DNA of 64,000 nucleotides from contig JAFQHO010000027.1 of NCBI GenBank assembly GCA_017397925.1, forward strand, positions 1 to 64,000, read 5' to 3'. Source of the DNA: Ruminococcus sp. Its GTDB lineage: Bacteria > Bacillota > Clostridia > Oscillospirales > Ruminococcaceae. The notes under the pieces were generated by a model. It saw only the letters and a program-made list of their open reading frames with translations, was not told the DNA's origin and made no database searches. The position numbers and the translations under genes were made by a program. Below, piece by piece: positions 34,038-43,396 of this stretch (position 1 is the stretch's first letter; the number at the start of each line of letters is the position of its first letter).

Positions 34038-36128
34038 ATGAAGAAAACAATTGCATTTTTAACAGCACTTATCACCCTCTACGGTGTATCATGCAGCGAA
34101 AAAACTACCGACAGCAGCTCCCGTATTATCAACGGAGAGCAGGTGCAGATTGTGGATAATTCGCGGATTTACAAGAAAACAGAACTGCCATTCCCTGATG
34201 AATTAAAGGGGATAAGCAACATTTTCTACAACGAAAAATCAGGGAATATCCACATATTCGGCACAAATTCAGAGGGAAATGAAAAAGTCTGCGTAACCGA
34301 CGGCGATTTTTCAATGTACAGTTATGCTGACCTAAAACTGAAAATCGACCACTCTAAAGATGAAAACATTGCTTTTGCGGTTTCGGAAAATAATATTTTC
34401 GCTGTAATTTCAACTGCCGTACAAGAGGAGGAAAATGAAGAACTTTCATACACCTACAGGCTGAAAGTCTACGATAACAGCGGAAACGAGCTTTCCGTAT
34501 CTGATTTTGCCGTTGATGACAGCTTGCTTTCAGATTGTCTTTACAAAGGCATCAGAAGTTTAAATTACGCAGGCGAAAACAGGCTGATTTTAGGCATCGA
34601 CAGCACTTTTCTTCTTGTTGATACAGAGGGAAATGTAATTGAAACACTTACCGAAGAAACAGCTTATGATTATACTGAATCCGTAAACGGCTATATCCGC
34701 CATTATGTTGAAAACAACGGCTATTACGGCATAACCTCAGACATGACAACGGAAAAGCTGATTGATTTCACCGATTCGGGATTAAGCGGAATCAGCGCCA
34801 TTTCTCCCATAGCAAACGGGGATTTTGTCTGCTATATGGACAGAAAGCTGTACAGGCTTTCAGAGCGTGATATGGCAGAATATGGCGAAATGCGGGAAAT
34901 AACACTTGCGGCGGCAGGATTTATTGATGAAATTCAGCCCATGATTGCGGATTTTAACGCAGAGAGCAATTTGTATCAGATAAAGCTGAAAAATTATGCC
35001 GAAAGCTATGAATACAGCATCGAGGGGCTTGAAAATGCCGTGAACGACCTTGAAATTGACATAATATCGGGTAATATTCCCGATATGGTATATCTTGATA
35101 CTAACGAAATTGAAAAGCTTTCCTCAAAGGGCGCTTTTGCCGATTTGTACGAGCTTATGGACAGCGACAGCAAGTACAGCCGTGACGCGTTTTTGCCCAA
35201 TTACCTTGAAGCGACGGAAACAAACGGACATATCTATTCAATTGCACCAACATTTACGATAAAATCAATTGCCGCAAAATCGAAGCATGCTGACATTCAG
35301 AACTGGACTTTTGACGAGTTCAGAGATGTTTATAATTCCAAATCCGCGGATATGACGCTTTTCGAAAGCGCCAACAACAGAAATGCTGTTTTCGGCTTCT
35401 TATCCGACGATTGCAACGATTTTGTTGATTACGGCACTCACACCTGTTCCTTTAATTCACAGGATTTCATAGATATCCTTGAATTTTCCGCAGACTTCCC
35501 CAGCGTTGAGGAATATTCATGGGAAACGACCTCCTGCCATAATGATACGGCATTGATTTCAACCCTGTATATTGAATCTTTCAGAGATATAAACGTAGAA
35601 AAACAAAGTATTTTCGGCGATGATATAACCTTTGTGGGATTCCCCTCAGAAAGCGGAAACGGCTCTGTTATGACTCTTTCAAACCAGTTTGCTATAATGG
35701 AGGATTCTCCTGCAAAAGACGGTGCCTGGAGCTTTATCCGCACATTTTTCAGCGATGACAGATATTATGGGAACATCAGCGGTATTCCCGTAACAGAAAA
35801 AGGCTTTGAAATCGCAATGAAAGAAGCTCTTGAACCTCCGTATTACATCGACGGGGAAAGCAATAATAAAATCCCGATGAAAGAAACAGGCTATAATTTT
35901 ACAAACGGCTTATCAACAGAAATAACCCCTATGGCAGAGGCTGAACAGGCGAAATATGAAGCTTTTGTCCGCAGTATCACAAAGGCGGTTTCGGGACATT
36001 ACGATGATAAAATAAACGGCATTGTCAGCGAGGAAGTTTCACGCTATTTTGCAGGTGCCTGCTCCGCCGAAGAATGCGCAGAAATGATACAGAACAGGGT
36101 TTCAATAATGCTAAGCGAACAAAGCTGA
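34038..36128 (+). CDS. paralogous solute-binding-type lipoprotein, 696 aa
   Basis: The leader MKKTIAFLTALITLYGVSC is nearly the same as that of the upstream gene, with lipid Cys at about 19. A beta-rich N-terminal part (about 45-285) precedes the solute-binding-like domain (about 290-690). The last residues match the upstream protein, while the middle parts have diverged, so the ligands probably differ. It has AAGGAG before the ATG and is in one operon with its paralogue. The call as a binding protein is moderately sure; transport partners are not seen. Confidence 0.78.
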   Translation: MKKTIAFLTALITLYGVSCSEKTTDSSSRIINGEQVQIVDNSRIYKKTELPFPDELKGISNIFYNEKSGNIHIFGTNSEGNEKVCVTDGDFSMYSYADLKLKIDHSKDENIAFAVSENNIFAVISTAVQEEENEELSYTYRLKVYDNSGNELSVSDFAVDDSLLSDCLYKGIRSLNYAGENRLILGIDSTFLLVDTEGNVIETLTEETAYDYTESVNGYIRHYVENNGYYGITSDMTTEKLIDFTDSGLSGISAISPIANGDFVCYMDRKLYRLSERDMAEYGEMREITLAAAGFIDEIQPMIADFNAESNLYQIKLKNYAESYEYSIEGLENAVNDLEIDIISGNIPDMVYLDTNEIEKLSSKGAFADLYELMDSDSKYSRDAFLPNYLEATETNGHIYSIAPTFTIKSIAAKSKHADIQNWTFDEFRDVYNSKSADMTLFESANNRNAVFGFLSDDCNDFVDYGTHTCSFNSQDFIDILEFSADFPSVEEYSWETTSCHNDTALISTLYIESFRDINVEKQSIFGDDITFVGFPSESGNGSVMTLSNQFAIMEDSPAKDGAWSFIRTFFSDDRYYGNISGIPVTEKGFEIAMKEALEPPYYIDGESNNKIPMKETGYNFTNGLSTEITPMAEAEQAKYEAFVRSITKAVSGHYDDKINGIVSEEVSRYFAGACSAEECAEMIQNRVSIMLSEQS

Positions 36129-36132
36129 AAAA

Positions 36133-36153
36133 GGCGGAGGAAAACCCTCCGCC
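36133..36153 (-). terminator. terminator of the rlmH operon
   Basis: GGCGGAGG and CCTCCGCC form an 8-bp stem with a 5-nt loop. On the minus strand it is followed by TTTTT, which overlaps the end of the convergent lipoprotein gene. Confidence 0.75.
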
Positions 36154-36178
36154 CACAAGATTAATTACGCATTACGAA

Positions 36179-36652
36179 TTATTTATGATACTTTCCGCCC
36201 TCGGCAATCTGAAAAGCACGGTATATCTGCTCTAACAGCATAACCCGCGCAAGCTGATGAGGAAAGGTCATTTTCGACATAGAAAGCTTTAAGCCGCCCA
36301 TTTGCTTTATTTCATCGTCAAGACCGAAAGAGCTGCCGATGATGAACGTCACCGTACCCATACCGTTCACCCCTGCAGAGGTGATTTTCTCCGAAAGTTC
36401 GGGACTGCTGAGCTGTTTTCCCTCAATACACATAGGGACAATCATACCCTTTGCATATTTCTTTATAGCTGCCGCCTCTTTTTTCAGAGCTGCGGCAATT
36501 TCCTTTTCTGAGGGTTTGTCGCTTAAACGACACTCATCAAGCTCGTGAAGTTCAAATGTGCAATAGCGTCCAAGACGCTTTATGTATTCAGCACAGGCAG
36601 CACGAAGATAATCCTCTTTCAGCTTGCCAATGACTATTAAATTTATATTCAT
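36179..36652 (-). CDS. rlmH: RlmH, 23S rRNA pseudouridine-1915 N3-methyltransferase
   Basis: The 157-aa SPOUT-family methyltransferase has the usual start (INLIVIGKLKEDYL), the SAM knot region (VTFIIGSSFGLDDEI) and the ending FPHQLARVMLLEQIYRAFQIAEGGKYHK that identifies RlmH. It modifies helix 69 of 23S rRNA in the 70S ribosome. It is the last gene of a three-gene unit, 1 bp after the MBL hydrolase gene. Confidence 0.95.
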   Translation of the reverse strand: MNINLIVIGKLKEDYLRAACAEYIKRLGRYCTFELHELDECRLSDKPSEKEIAAALKKEAAAIKKYAKGMIVPMCIEGKQLSSPELSEKITSAGVNGMGTVTFIIGSSFGLDDEIKQMGGLKLSMSKMTFPHQLARVMLLEQIYRAFQIAEGGKYHK

Positions 36653-36653
36653 A

Positions 36654-37439
36654 TTAAAAAATTACAGCTCCTCCCGATGATTCAACAGGCGCAACTCCCA
36701 TAAGATAATCACGATTTCGCACAAATCCCGATAATACGCCCTCTACAGTCTTATCGGCAATATCCGGGCGATTGTTGTCCTGGCTTAAATGCCCCAGCAG
36801 AATATGAGTTGTACCCCGTTTTATAAGGCTTGCAGCCTGATATCCGCAGTTGTGGTTGGATAAATGACCGTATGGGGACAGTATACGCTCTTTCAGATAA
36901 AGAGGATACGGCCCTCTGCGGAGCATTTCCTCGTCATAATTGGATTCAAGAAGCACCAGACGACAGCCGCTTAATGCCTGGTCAACCTCCGCAGAAATAT
37001 GCCCTAAATCGGTACAGACAGCGCATATTTTTCCGTCAGGGGTTGTAATTCTATAGCCGCAGCTCTGTATGGTGTCGTGGGGCGTATTAAAATTAGTCAG
37101 CTCACAGTCGCCGCAGGCTATTCTCTTTCCTGTCATATCAATAACAGGGGATGTGGGCGATATCTTATCACCGTCGCACAGCTGCTGTAAAGTCCGCTTC
37201 TGACCGTAAACAGGGATTGATGTATGCTTTGTAAGCATTTTCAGCCCACTTACGTGGTCGGAATGGCCGTGAGTGATGAAAACTCCCCTTACAGCGAAAA
37301 GAGGTATGCCGTTACAGTCAAGAGCGGCGTTAAGCCGCTTAAAGCTTACGCCGCAATCAATAAGGATACCGCCCTTTTCCGTGCCGATAAATGTGGAATT
37401 GCCTTTACTGGAGCTGAAAAGCGGATATATTCTTGCCAT
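36654..37439 (-). CDS. MBL-fold hydrolase, YycJ/WalJ-like
   Basis: The 261-aa protein begins YPLFSSSKGNSTFIG and carries the metal motif THGHSDHVSG (about 55-64), later histidines in CTDLGH and LSNHNCG, and a final GHLSQDNN. This matches WalJ/YycJ-type hydrolases that often sit next to rlmH in Firmicutes; links to cell-wall or DNA repair have been suggested for the family. Its ATG overlaps the stop of the AIM24 gene (TAATG). Confidence 0.88.
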   Translation of the reverse strand: MARIYPLFSSSKGNSTFIGTEKGGILIDCGVSFKRLNAALDCNGIPLFAVRGVFITHGHSDHVSGLKMLTKHTSIPVYGQKRTLQQLCDGDKISPTSPVIDMTGKRIACGDCELTNFNTPHDTIQSCGYRITTPDGKICAVCTDLGHISAEVDQALSGCRLVLLESNYDEEMLRRGPYPLYLKERILSPYGHLSNHNCGYQAASLIKRGTTHILLGHLSQDNNRPDIADKTVEGVLSGFVRNRDYLMGVAPVESSGGAVIF

Positions 37440-38116
37440 TATCCCTTTGTAGGAATTCTTGAAGCTATTCTCATAGCAAAGTCATTGAAATTCTGTGTCT
37501 GGAGAATAACTCTGCCTGGGCCTGTAAGACGAGTGATGAAAAGTCCCTCGCCGCCGAAGAAGATATTGCCGAGCCCCTTTACTGTCTCAATATCATAGTT
37601 TACTGTTGTTTCAAAAGCAACAACGTTGCCGGTATCAACTTTGAGTACCTCACCGGGAGCGAGTACACGGTCAACCATATCGCCGTCAACTTCAAGGAAA
37701 GCCATACCGCTGCCGAAAAGACGCTGGAGGATAAAACCCTCGCCGCCGAAAAGACCAGCTGTGAGCTTCTTAGTAAAGGTTGCTTTAAGGTCTACGGACT
37801 GCTCAGCACAAAGGAATGAGCCCTTCTGCACAATAAGCTCTCCACGGGAAATATCCACAGGAACAATAGAACCGGGGCAAGTAGCGCCGAAAGCAATTTT
37901 AGCGCCGTTTACCTGAGATGTATAGTTTGCCATAAACAGTGATTCACCTGTAAACATTCTGCCAAGGCTTCTGCCGATGCCGCCTCTTGCATTTGTTGAC
38001 ATATTGATTCCGTTAGTCTGCCATATCATTCCGCCAGACTGAGTAAACATAGTTTCTCCTGCATTGAGTGTAACTTCTACCGCAGGAACAGTATTTCCGA
38101 TAATCTGATAATTCAT
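37439..38116 (-). CDS. AIM24/TIGR00266 family protein, 225 aa
   Basis: The Gly-rich beta fold of this family is clear: AGETMFTQSGGMIWQTNGI, a middle GGEGFILQRLFGSGMAFLEVDG and a late GGEGLFITRLTGPG. Function is unknown; a barrel-shaped structure is known for the family. It is the first gene of the operon with the MBL hydrolase and rlmH. Ribosome site AAAGGGA and promoter 38192-38220. Confidence 0.88.
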   Translation of the reverse strand: MNYQIIGNTVPAVEVTLNAGETMFTQSGGMIWQTNGINMSTNARGGIGRSLGRMFTGESLFMANYTSQVNGAKIAFGATCPGSIVPVDISRGELIVQKGSFLCAEQSVDLKATFTKKLTAGLFGGEGFILQRLFGSGMAFLEVDGDMVDRVLAPGEVLKVDTGNVVAFETTVNYDIETVKGLGNIFFGGEGLFITRLTGPGRVILQTQNFNDFAMRIASRIPTKG

Positions 38117-38191
38117 AGTTTTGTTCCCTTTCGTAATTTATATTTATTTTATGCAAAATGCCGCTGAAAAATCCAGCACACTTACACATAT

Positions 38192-38220
38192 ATTCTATCA
38201 TTTTTTGTTTAATTCGTCAA
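38192..38220 (-). promoter_or_regulatory. promoter of the AIM24-MBL-rlmH operon
   Basis: The minus strand reads TTGACG, 17 nt, TAGAAT, 75 bp before the ATG at 38116. Confidence 0.65.
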
Positions 38221-38253
38221 TAGGATTTTTACAATTCGGTAATATTTTTTTTG

Positions 38254-38282
38254 TTGATTTATTGTGTGCAGTATGGTATAAT
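38254..38282 (+). promoter_or_regulatory. promoter of the TM2-domain gene
   Basis: TTGATT, 17 nt, TATAAT, 52 bp before the ATG at 38335. It is divergent from the AIM24 promoter. Confidence 0.65.
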
Positions 38283-38334
38283 ATATTTATCAGAAACACC
38301 GATAAAAGGGATTAAATTTATAGGTGGAATTTTT

Positions 38335-38544
38335 ATGTCATCAACAAAATCCTGGATAGTAACACTTCTGCTCTGTATTTTCCTTGGAGAACTGGGAATT
38401 CACAGATTTTATGCAGGAAAAGTCGGAACAGGCCTGCTCTATCTCTTTACAGGCGGACTTTTCGGTATAGGCTGGATACTGGATATTATATGGATAGTTC
38501 TGAAAAAATTCACAGACAACAATGGTTATTTCATCGCCGACTAA
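38335..38544 (+). CDS. TM2-domain protein, 69 aa
   Basis: Two membrane helices enclose the TM2 signature LGIHRFYAGKVGTGLLYLFTGG (abbreviated: LGxHxFYxGK...G). The ATG at 38335 is chosen for the AGGTGG site; longer starts upstream run through the promoter. Function of small bacterial TM2 proteins is unknown. Single gene. Confidence 0.85.
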   Translation: MSSTKSWIVTLLLCIFLGELGIHRFYAGKVGTGLLYLFTGGLFGIGWILDIIWIVLKKFTDNNGYFIAD

Positions 38545-38575
38545 TTCTGTTCACAAAAAGTTTACAATTTCGTTC

Positions 38576-38604
38576 TTGACAAACAAATTTTGCGCGAGTA
38601 TAAT
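38576..38604 (+). promoter_or_regulatory. promoter of the T-box leader and leuA
   Basis: TTGACA, 17 nt, TATAAT, a full consensus promoter 30 bp after the TM2 gene. The transcript starts near 38611 and runs through the T-box. Confidence 0.85.
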
Positions 38605-38610
38605 AAAAAT

Positions 38611-38900
38611 ATCATAAAATTCAAATGCGATGAAGGGAAATAAAGCCTTTATTTCAGTTTCACAGAGAGCCGCTGTTCGGTGTAAATGCGGTAAACAGGA
38701 AAGGTTATAGCTCCTCCCCGAGCAGTCGGGTGAAACGGCGTATACACGTCGGATTAGCTCCGAACGGGTTCTCCCGTTACAGAGATATGCGTTAGCGGAC
38801 GCAGATGAGTGGGTGTATAGCTTTACACCAAGAAGAGTGGTACCACGGAATACAGAATTTCGTCTCTTCCATGCCGGTTGTGCGTGGAGGAGATTTTTTA
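38611..38900 (+). promoter_or_regulatory. T-box riboswitch controlling leuA, probably sensing tRNA-Leu
   Basis: Seen in order: stem I elements (AGAGAGCCGC...GGTG...GCGG near 38665-38695), the T-box core AGAGTGGTACCACGG at 38834-38848, and a terminator with arms 38863-38874 and 38882-38893 followed by TTTTTT (38894-38899). T-boxes pair with uncharged tRNA and open the terminator when the amino acid is scarce. The gene downstream makes leucine, and CTC at 38711-38713 (after GGTTATAG, before CTCCCCGAGC) is a plausible Leu specifier. The specifier position is my reading, not a computed fold. Confidence 0.9.
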
Positions 38901-38949
38901 TTTTCCCCCATAACACGGCACTCCGCAAAAATTAATGGAGGAAAATATT

Positions 38950-40611
38950 ATGATGAACGTATCAAAGTACACAAGACAATTTTTCAAAGCTCCCGAAACT
39001 TCAATGAAGTGGACGAAGAAAACCCACATTGACAAAGCCCCCGTATGGTGCAGCGTTGACCTGCGCGACGGGAATCAGGCACTTATAACACCTATGAGTC
39101 TGGAGGAAAAGCTGGAATTTTTCAAGCTTCTCGTTGAAATCGGCTTCAAGGAAATCGAAATCGGCTTCCCTGCCGCGTCTGAAACGGAATATGAGTTCTG
39201 CCGCACACTTATTGAGCAGGATATGATACCCGACGATGTGGCAATTCAGGTACTCACTCAGTCAAGAGAGCATATTATTGAAAAGACATTTGAGGCTCTC
39301 CGCGGCTGTAAGAATGCAATTGTTCACCTGTACAACTCAACCAGTGTGGCACAGCGTGAGCAGGTTTTCCGCAAGTCCAAGCAGGAAATCATAGATATAG
39401 CCATAAAAGGCGCTAAGCTCTGCAAGGAGTACCGTGAAAAATATGAGGGCAATTTCCGCTTTGAGTACTCCCCCGAAAGCTTCACAGGCACAGAACCCGA
39501 ATTTGCACTGGAAATATCCAACGCAGTTCTTGATATATGGCAGCCCACCGCAGATGATAAGGTTATTCTTAACCTCCCCGTTACAGTGCAGGTATCAATG
39601 CCCCACGTTTACGCAAATCAGGTTGAGTATATGTGCGAGAATATAAAATACCGCGAAAACGTCCTGATTTCCACCCACCCCCACAACGACAGAGGCTGTG
39701 CCGTTGCAGATACGGAAATGGCGCTCCTTGCAGGTGCAGACAGAGTTGAGGGAACACTTTTCGGAAATGGTGAACGCACAGGAAATGTAGACATAATCAC
39801 CCTTGCAATGAATATGTATTCACAGGGCATTGACCCACAGCTGGATTTCTCTGATATTCCGTCAATCTGCGAGGTTTACAGCCGTGTTACAAATATGAAC
39901 GTGTATGAGCGTTCTCCCTATTCGGGAAAGCTTGTATTTGCGGCATTCAGCGGCTCACATCAGGACGCTATTGCAAAGGGTATGAAGTGGCGCGAGGAGG
40001 GACATACCGAGCATTGGACAGTCCCCTATCTCCCTATCGACCCCAAAGATGTGGGCAGAGAATACTCCGCCGATGTTATCCGCATCAATAGCCAGTCGGG
40101 CAAAGGCGGCATCGGCTATATACTGGAAACACGCTTCGGCTACGACCTGCCAAAGAAAATGCGCGAGGTTGTGGGATATATGGTCAAAGGCATCTCCGAC
40201 CACAAGCACAAGGAGCTTATGCCTGACGAGGTATACGGCATATTCAAGGAAAGCTTTGTGGATATATCATCACCCCTTGACGTTACAGAAACCCATTATA
40301 AGCAGTGCAGCAATGGCATTGAGGCTAACGTATCACTTCTATACAACGGCAAAAAGGCAGCGGTAACAGACACAGGTAACGGACGACTTGACGCTGTAAG
40401 CAACGCTATACGCTCATATACAGAGCTTGATTTCAGCCTCAACAGCTATACTGAGCACGCTCTTGAAGTAGGCTCTGCATCAAAGGCTGTATCATACGTG
40501 GAAATTATCGACGGAAACGGCAACAGCTTCTGGGGCACAGGAATAGACAACGATATCATCATATCGTCAATTAAAGCCCTTGTAAGCGCAGTAAATAATA
40601 TGTTGAAATAG
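38950..40611 (+). CDS. leuA: 2-isopropylmalate synthase, LeuA type 2
   Basis: The 553-aa length and SVDLRDGNQALITPM (about 40-54) are typical of LeuA type 2. HPHNDRGCAVADTEMALLAG gives the metal-binding HxH region, and the C-terminal regulatory domain (about 430-553) is present. It condenses acetyl-CoA with 2-oxoisovalerate, the first step of leucine synthesis. The start at 38950 has GGAGG 8 nt upstream; the ATG at 38935 overlaps that site. It is controlled by the T-box directly upstream, and the C-terminal domain suggests feedback by leucine. Confidence 0.95.
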   Translation: MMNVSKYTRQFFKAPETSMKWTKKTHIDKAPVWCSVDLRDGNQALITPMSLEEKLEFFKLLVEIGFKEIEIGFPAASETEYEFCRTLIEQDMIPDDVAIQVLTQSREHIIEKTFEALRGCKNAIVHLYNSTSVAQREQVFRKSKQEIIDIAIKGAKLCKEYREKYEGNFRFEYSPESFTGTEPEFALEISNAVLDIWQPTADDKVILNLPVTVQVSMPHVYANQVEYMCENIKYRENVLISTHPHNDRGCAVADTEMALLAGADRVEGTLFGNGERTGNVDIITLAMNMYSQGIDPQLDFSDIPSICEVYSRVTNMNVYERSPYSGKLVFAAFSGSHQDAIAKGMKWREEGHTEHWTVPYLPIDPKDVGREYSADVIRINSQSGKGGIGYILETRFGYDLPKKMREVVGYMVKGISDHKHKELMPDEVYGIFKESFVDISSPLDVTETHYKQCSNGIEANVSLLYNGKKAAVTDTGNGRLDAVSNAIRSYTELDFSLNSYTEHALEVGSASKAVSYVEIIDGNGNSFWGTGIDNDIIISSIKALVSAVNNMLK

Positions 40612-40649
40612 GAGCCTTTAGCTTTTAGCCGTCAGTTATTAGCTTCCGT
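40612..40649. repeat. heptad repeat island after leuA
   Basis: A short array of about five 7-nt units (agccttt agctttt agccgtc agttatt agcttcc) starts directly at the leuA stop. Same unit as at 43442, 47632, 50713 and 53039. Confidence 0.6.
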
Positions 40650-40681
40650 ACACAAAGATCCGCTATATACCGTTATTTACG

Positions 40682-40760
40682 TGTAGGGGTGAGCAGTGCT
40701 CGCCCGCAATTTCGGAACGAAATTCAAAAAACACGGGACATCGAAGTTGACGCCCCTACA
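40682..40760. repeat. palindromic element with TGTAGGGG/CCCCTACA ends
   Basis: The ends TGTAGGGGTG and GACGCCCCTACA are inverted over 8-10 bp. The left part holds a palindromic core (TGAGCAGTGCTCG) and the shared flank CGCAATTTCGGAACGAAATT. The core differs from those at 28525, 43397, 47666 and 48396. The rest of the gap to 41023 is AT-rich with one weak hairpin. Confidence 0.6.
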
Positions 40761-41023
40761 GAGTTTATTTTTAATAACATTTAACAGGTTGCATTAAAAT
40801 AAATAGCAGTAAATTCTGTGTCATATCCACAATTTACCTTGTTTATAATTAGTGAAAAAGTAGAAAATAAAAATTATTTTTCAATAATCAACCATTTTTG
40901 GTTGAAAAAAGGCGCATTTTTGCCCTATTATAGAGGGGTATGTTACTCCGAAGCAAAACAGAACTGTCAGAAACGGATTAAATTCACCCCTCAAAAAAAC
41001 AATTCTATTTTCTTATATTTATA

Positions 41024-41052
41024 TTGCTTTTCTTATGCAAAAGTGGTATAAT
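41024..41052 (+). promoter_or_regulatory. promoter of ilvB
   Basis: TTGCTT, 17 nt, TATAAT, 79 bp before the ilvB ATG. The leader contains a weak stem GCTCC/GGAGC (41073-41107) before the AAAGGA ribosome site, without a T run. Confidence 0.75.
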
Positions 41053-41131
41053 GATATAATAGGCTAAATATACAGCTCCGCAGATATTTATTCTGAATTT
41101 TCGGGAGCGACGAAAAAAAGGAATGATACTT

Positions 41132-42874
41132 ATGAAAATATCAGGTGCAAAAATCGTTGTTGAAACATTGATTGAGCAGGGCATTGATACCGTTTTCGGA
41201 TATCCCGGCGGTCAGGTTCTCAGCCTTTTTGATGAACTTTATCAGTGCAGCGACAGAATAAATCACATTCTCACTGCCCACGAACAGGGTGCTGCCCACG
41301 CTGCCGACGGCTACGCAAGAGCAACAGGCAAAGTCGGGGTATGTATCGCCACATCAGGTCCAGGCGCAACTAATCTTGTAACAGGCATAGCTACAGCTTA
41401 CCTTGATTCTATCCCTATGGTTGCAATTACAGGCAACGTACCTACGTCAATTATCGGCAGGGACAGCTTTCAGGAGGTTGATATCGTAGGCGTGACAATG
41501 CCTATCACCAAACACAATTTCATTGTAAAGGATATAAGAGAGCTTGCAGATACCCTCCGTTCAGCCTTTAAAATCGCAAAATCGGGAAGACCCGGACCTG
41601 TTCTTGTGGATATTCCTAAGGATGTGCAGGTAGCACAATGGGATTTCGAGCCTAAAAAAGACCCCGTTCGCCCATATCCCCTTAAATTCGCCTCAGAGCT
41701 GAAATTAAAGCAGGCAGCTGAAATGATAAAGGCATCAAAGCGCCCGTATATCTACTTCGGCGGCGGTATCATATCGGGCAAAGCCTCGGCTGAGATTATT
41801 GAGTTAGCCGAAAAAATCAGCGCACCTATCGGCTGTACCCTTATGGGACTTTCGGCTATACCAAAGGACGATCCCCGTTTTCTCGGTATGAACGGAATGC
41901 ACGGTCAGTTTGCGTCATCAATTGCCCTTGACGAAGCTGATTTGGTAGTTGCCCTCGGCGCAAGATTTTCCGACAGAGCAACAGGCGATAAAAAGCGATT
42001 TAACAAGAATTTCAGTATAATCCATATAGACATCGACTCCGCTGAACTTGACAAGAATATCACTTCAGATCTCACTATTCAGGGCGATATAAAGGATTCA
42101 CTTTACAGACTTCTCCCAATGCTTGAAAAGACGGAAAGACCCGACTGGGATAAACGTATTGCTGAACTCCGCGAGGAAGAACTCCGCCGCCTTGAAAGCG
42201 CATATGTCTCCAAAAAGGACTTTGAGAAGAAGTGCGAAAACTGCACAAAACCTTGCAGTATGACGGGCATTCCTGCTGAAAACCGCCTTGACCCCTATGC
42301 TATCATTGATATAATCAGCGAAAAGGCAGGAGAAAACGATATAATCGTAACAGACGTAGGACAGCATCAGATGTGGACAGCCCAGCGTTACCCATTCAAA
42401 AAGCCTCGTACCTTCCTCACAAGCGGAGGTCTTGGCACAATGGGCTACGGTATGGGTGCAGCTATCGGTGCAGCGACTACAGGCAAACGTTCAATCCTTT
42501 TCACAGGCGACGGCAGCTTCGGTATGAATTTAAACGAGCTTGCAACTGCCGCTGTGCAGAATACTCCCCTTGTTGTGGTTATTATGAACAACGGCGTTCT
42601 CGGTATGGTTCGTCAGTGGCAGACTTTATTCTTCAACAAGCACTACTCAAATACAACCCTGAACCGCCCCACAGACTTCGTAAAGCTTGCTGAGGCATTC
42701 GGCGTCAAGGCTTCAAGGGCATTTACCGCAGAGGAGCTTGAAAAGGCTGCTGCTGAGGCATTCTCCGAAAATCGCCCATATCTCATTGACTGTGCCGTTG
42801 ACTGCAACGAGTTTGTACTCCCTATGCTCCCTCCGGGCGGCTCAATTGACGATATTATCACGGAAATAAAGTGA
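41132..42874 (+). CDS. ilvB: acetolactate synthase large subunit
   Basis: The 580-aa ThDP enzyme makes acetolactate and acetohydroxybutyrate for valine, leucine and isoleucine. Seen: the N-terminal GYPGGQVLSLFD and AHEQGAAHAADGYARATGK with the catalytic Glu, and the ThDP/Mg motif GDGSFGMNLNELATA about residues 461-475. The start at 41132 is preferred over 41123 because AAAGGA is 9 nt away. It is followed by ilvN 10 bp later. Confidence 0.96.
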   Translation: MKISGAKIVVETLIEQGIDTVFGYPGGQVLSLFDELYQCSDRINHILTAHEQGAAHAADGYARATGKVGVCIATSGPGATNLVTGIATAYLDSIPMVAITGNVPTSIIGRDSFQEVDIVGVTMPITKHNFIVKDIRELADTLRSAFKIAKSGRPGPVLVDIPKDVQVAQWDFEPKKDPVRPYPLKFASELKLKQAAEMIKASKRPYIYFGGGIISGKASAEIIELAEKISAPIGCTLMGLSAIPKDDPRFLGMNGMHGQFASSIALDEADLVVALGARFSDRATGDKKRFNKNFSIIHIDIDSAELDKNITSDLTIQGDIKDSLYRLLPMLEKTERPDWDKRIAELREEELRRLESAYVSKKDFEKKCENCTKPCSMTGIPAENRLDPYAIIDIISEKAGENDIIVTDVGQHQMWTAQRYPFKKPRTFLTSGGLGTMGYGMGAAIGAATTGKRSILFTGDGSFGMNLNELATAAVQNTPLVVVIMNNGVLGMVRQWQTLFFNKHYSNTTLNRPTDFVKLAEAFGVKASRAFTAEELEKAAAEAFSENRPYLIDCAVDCNEFVLPMLPPGGSIDDIITEIK

Positions 42875-42884
42875 GGTGGAAAGT

Positions 42885-43391
42885 ATGCAGAATAATCAGT
42901 ATGTTATCGGTGCTATCGTTTCAAATATAAGCGGTGTTCTCAGCCGTGTTTCGGGAATGTTCACACGCCGCGGCTTCAATATTGACTGCCTTACCGTAGG
43001 CGAGACGGAATCAGCTGAATTTTCGCGAATTACCGTAGTTTTCCACGGAGATGAGGACATCAAGGATAAAATCATAAAACAGCTTGAAAAGCTTCACGAT
43101 GTAAAAGAAGTGGAGGTACTTGACCCACAGGAAACAGTTATCCGTGAGCTGCTTCTCATAAAGGTGCGTAATACTCCCCAAACAAGACAGGATATTATGA
43201 CTGCCGTTGAGATTTTCCGTTCAAAGATTGTTGACTACTCCCCCACGGCTCTTGTGTGCGAGCTGACAGGTGAAACATCAAAAATCAACGCATTTATCGA
43301 CCTTATGAAGCCCTACGGCATTATGGAAATGTGCCGCACAGGTATTGTGGCAATTGAAAGAGGCGATAACTGCCTTACGACTGAAAGATAA
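42885..43391 (+). CDS. ilvN: acetolactate synthase small (regulatory) subunit
   Basis: The 168-aa protein starts with an ACT domain (VIGAIVSNISGVLSRVSGMFTRRGFNIDCLTVG, here in two halves: NISGVLSRVSGMF and RRGFNIDCLTVG). The C-terminal IlvN domain follows. It activates the large subunit and mediates valine feedback. The ATG at 42885 has AGGTGG 5 nt before it. Forms an operon with ilvB. Confidence 0.95.
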   Translation: MQNNQYVIGAIVSNISGVLSRVSGMFTRRGFNIDCLTVGETESAEFSRITVVFHGDEDIKDKIIKQLEKLHDVKEVEVLDPQETVIRELLLIKVRNTPQTRQDIMTAVEIFRSKIVDYSPTALVCELTGETSKINAFIDLMKPYGIMEMCRTGIVAIERGDNCLTTER

Positions 43392-43396
43392 TTTTT

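Noticed and set aside
40890-40915. Hairpin CAACCATTTTTGGTTG as a terminator
   Set aside because: Short stem; the T run would be on the minus strand, where no gene ends.
41053-41131. Transcription attenuator before ilvB
   Set aside because: A weak GCTCC/GGAGC stem is present but no T run follows and no leader peptide rich in Leu, Val or Ile was found.
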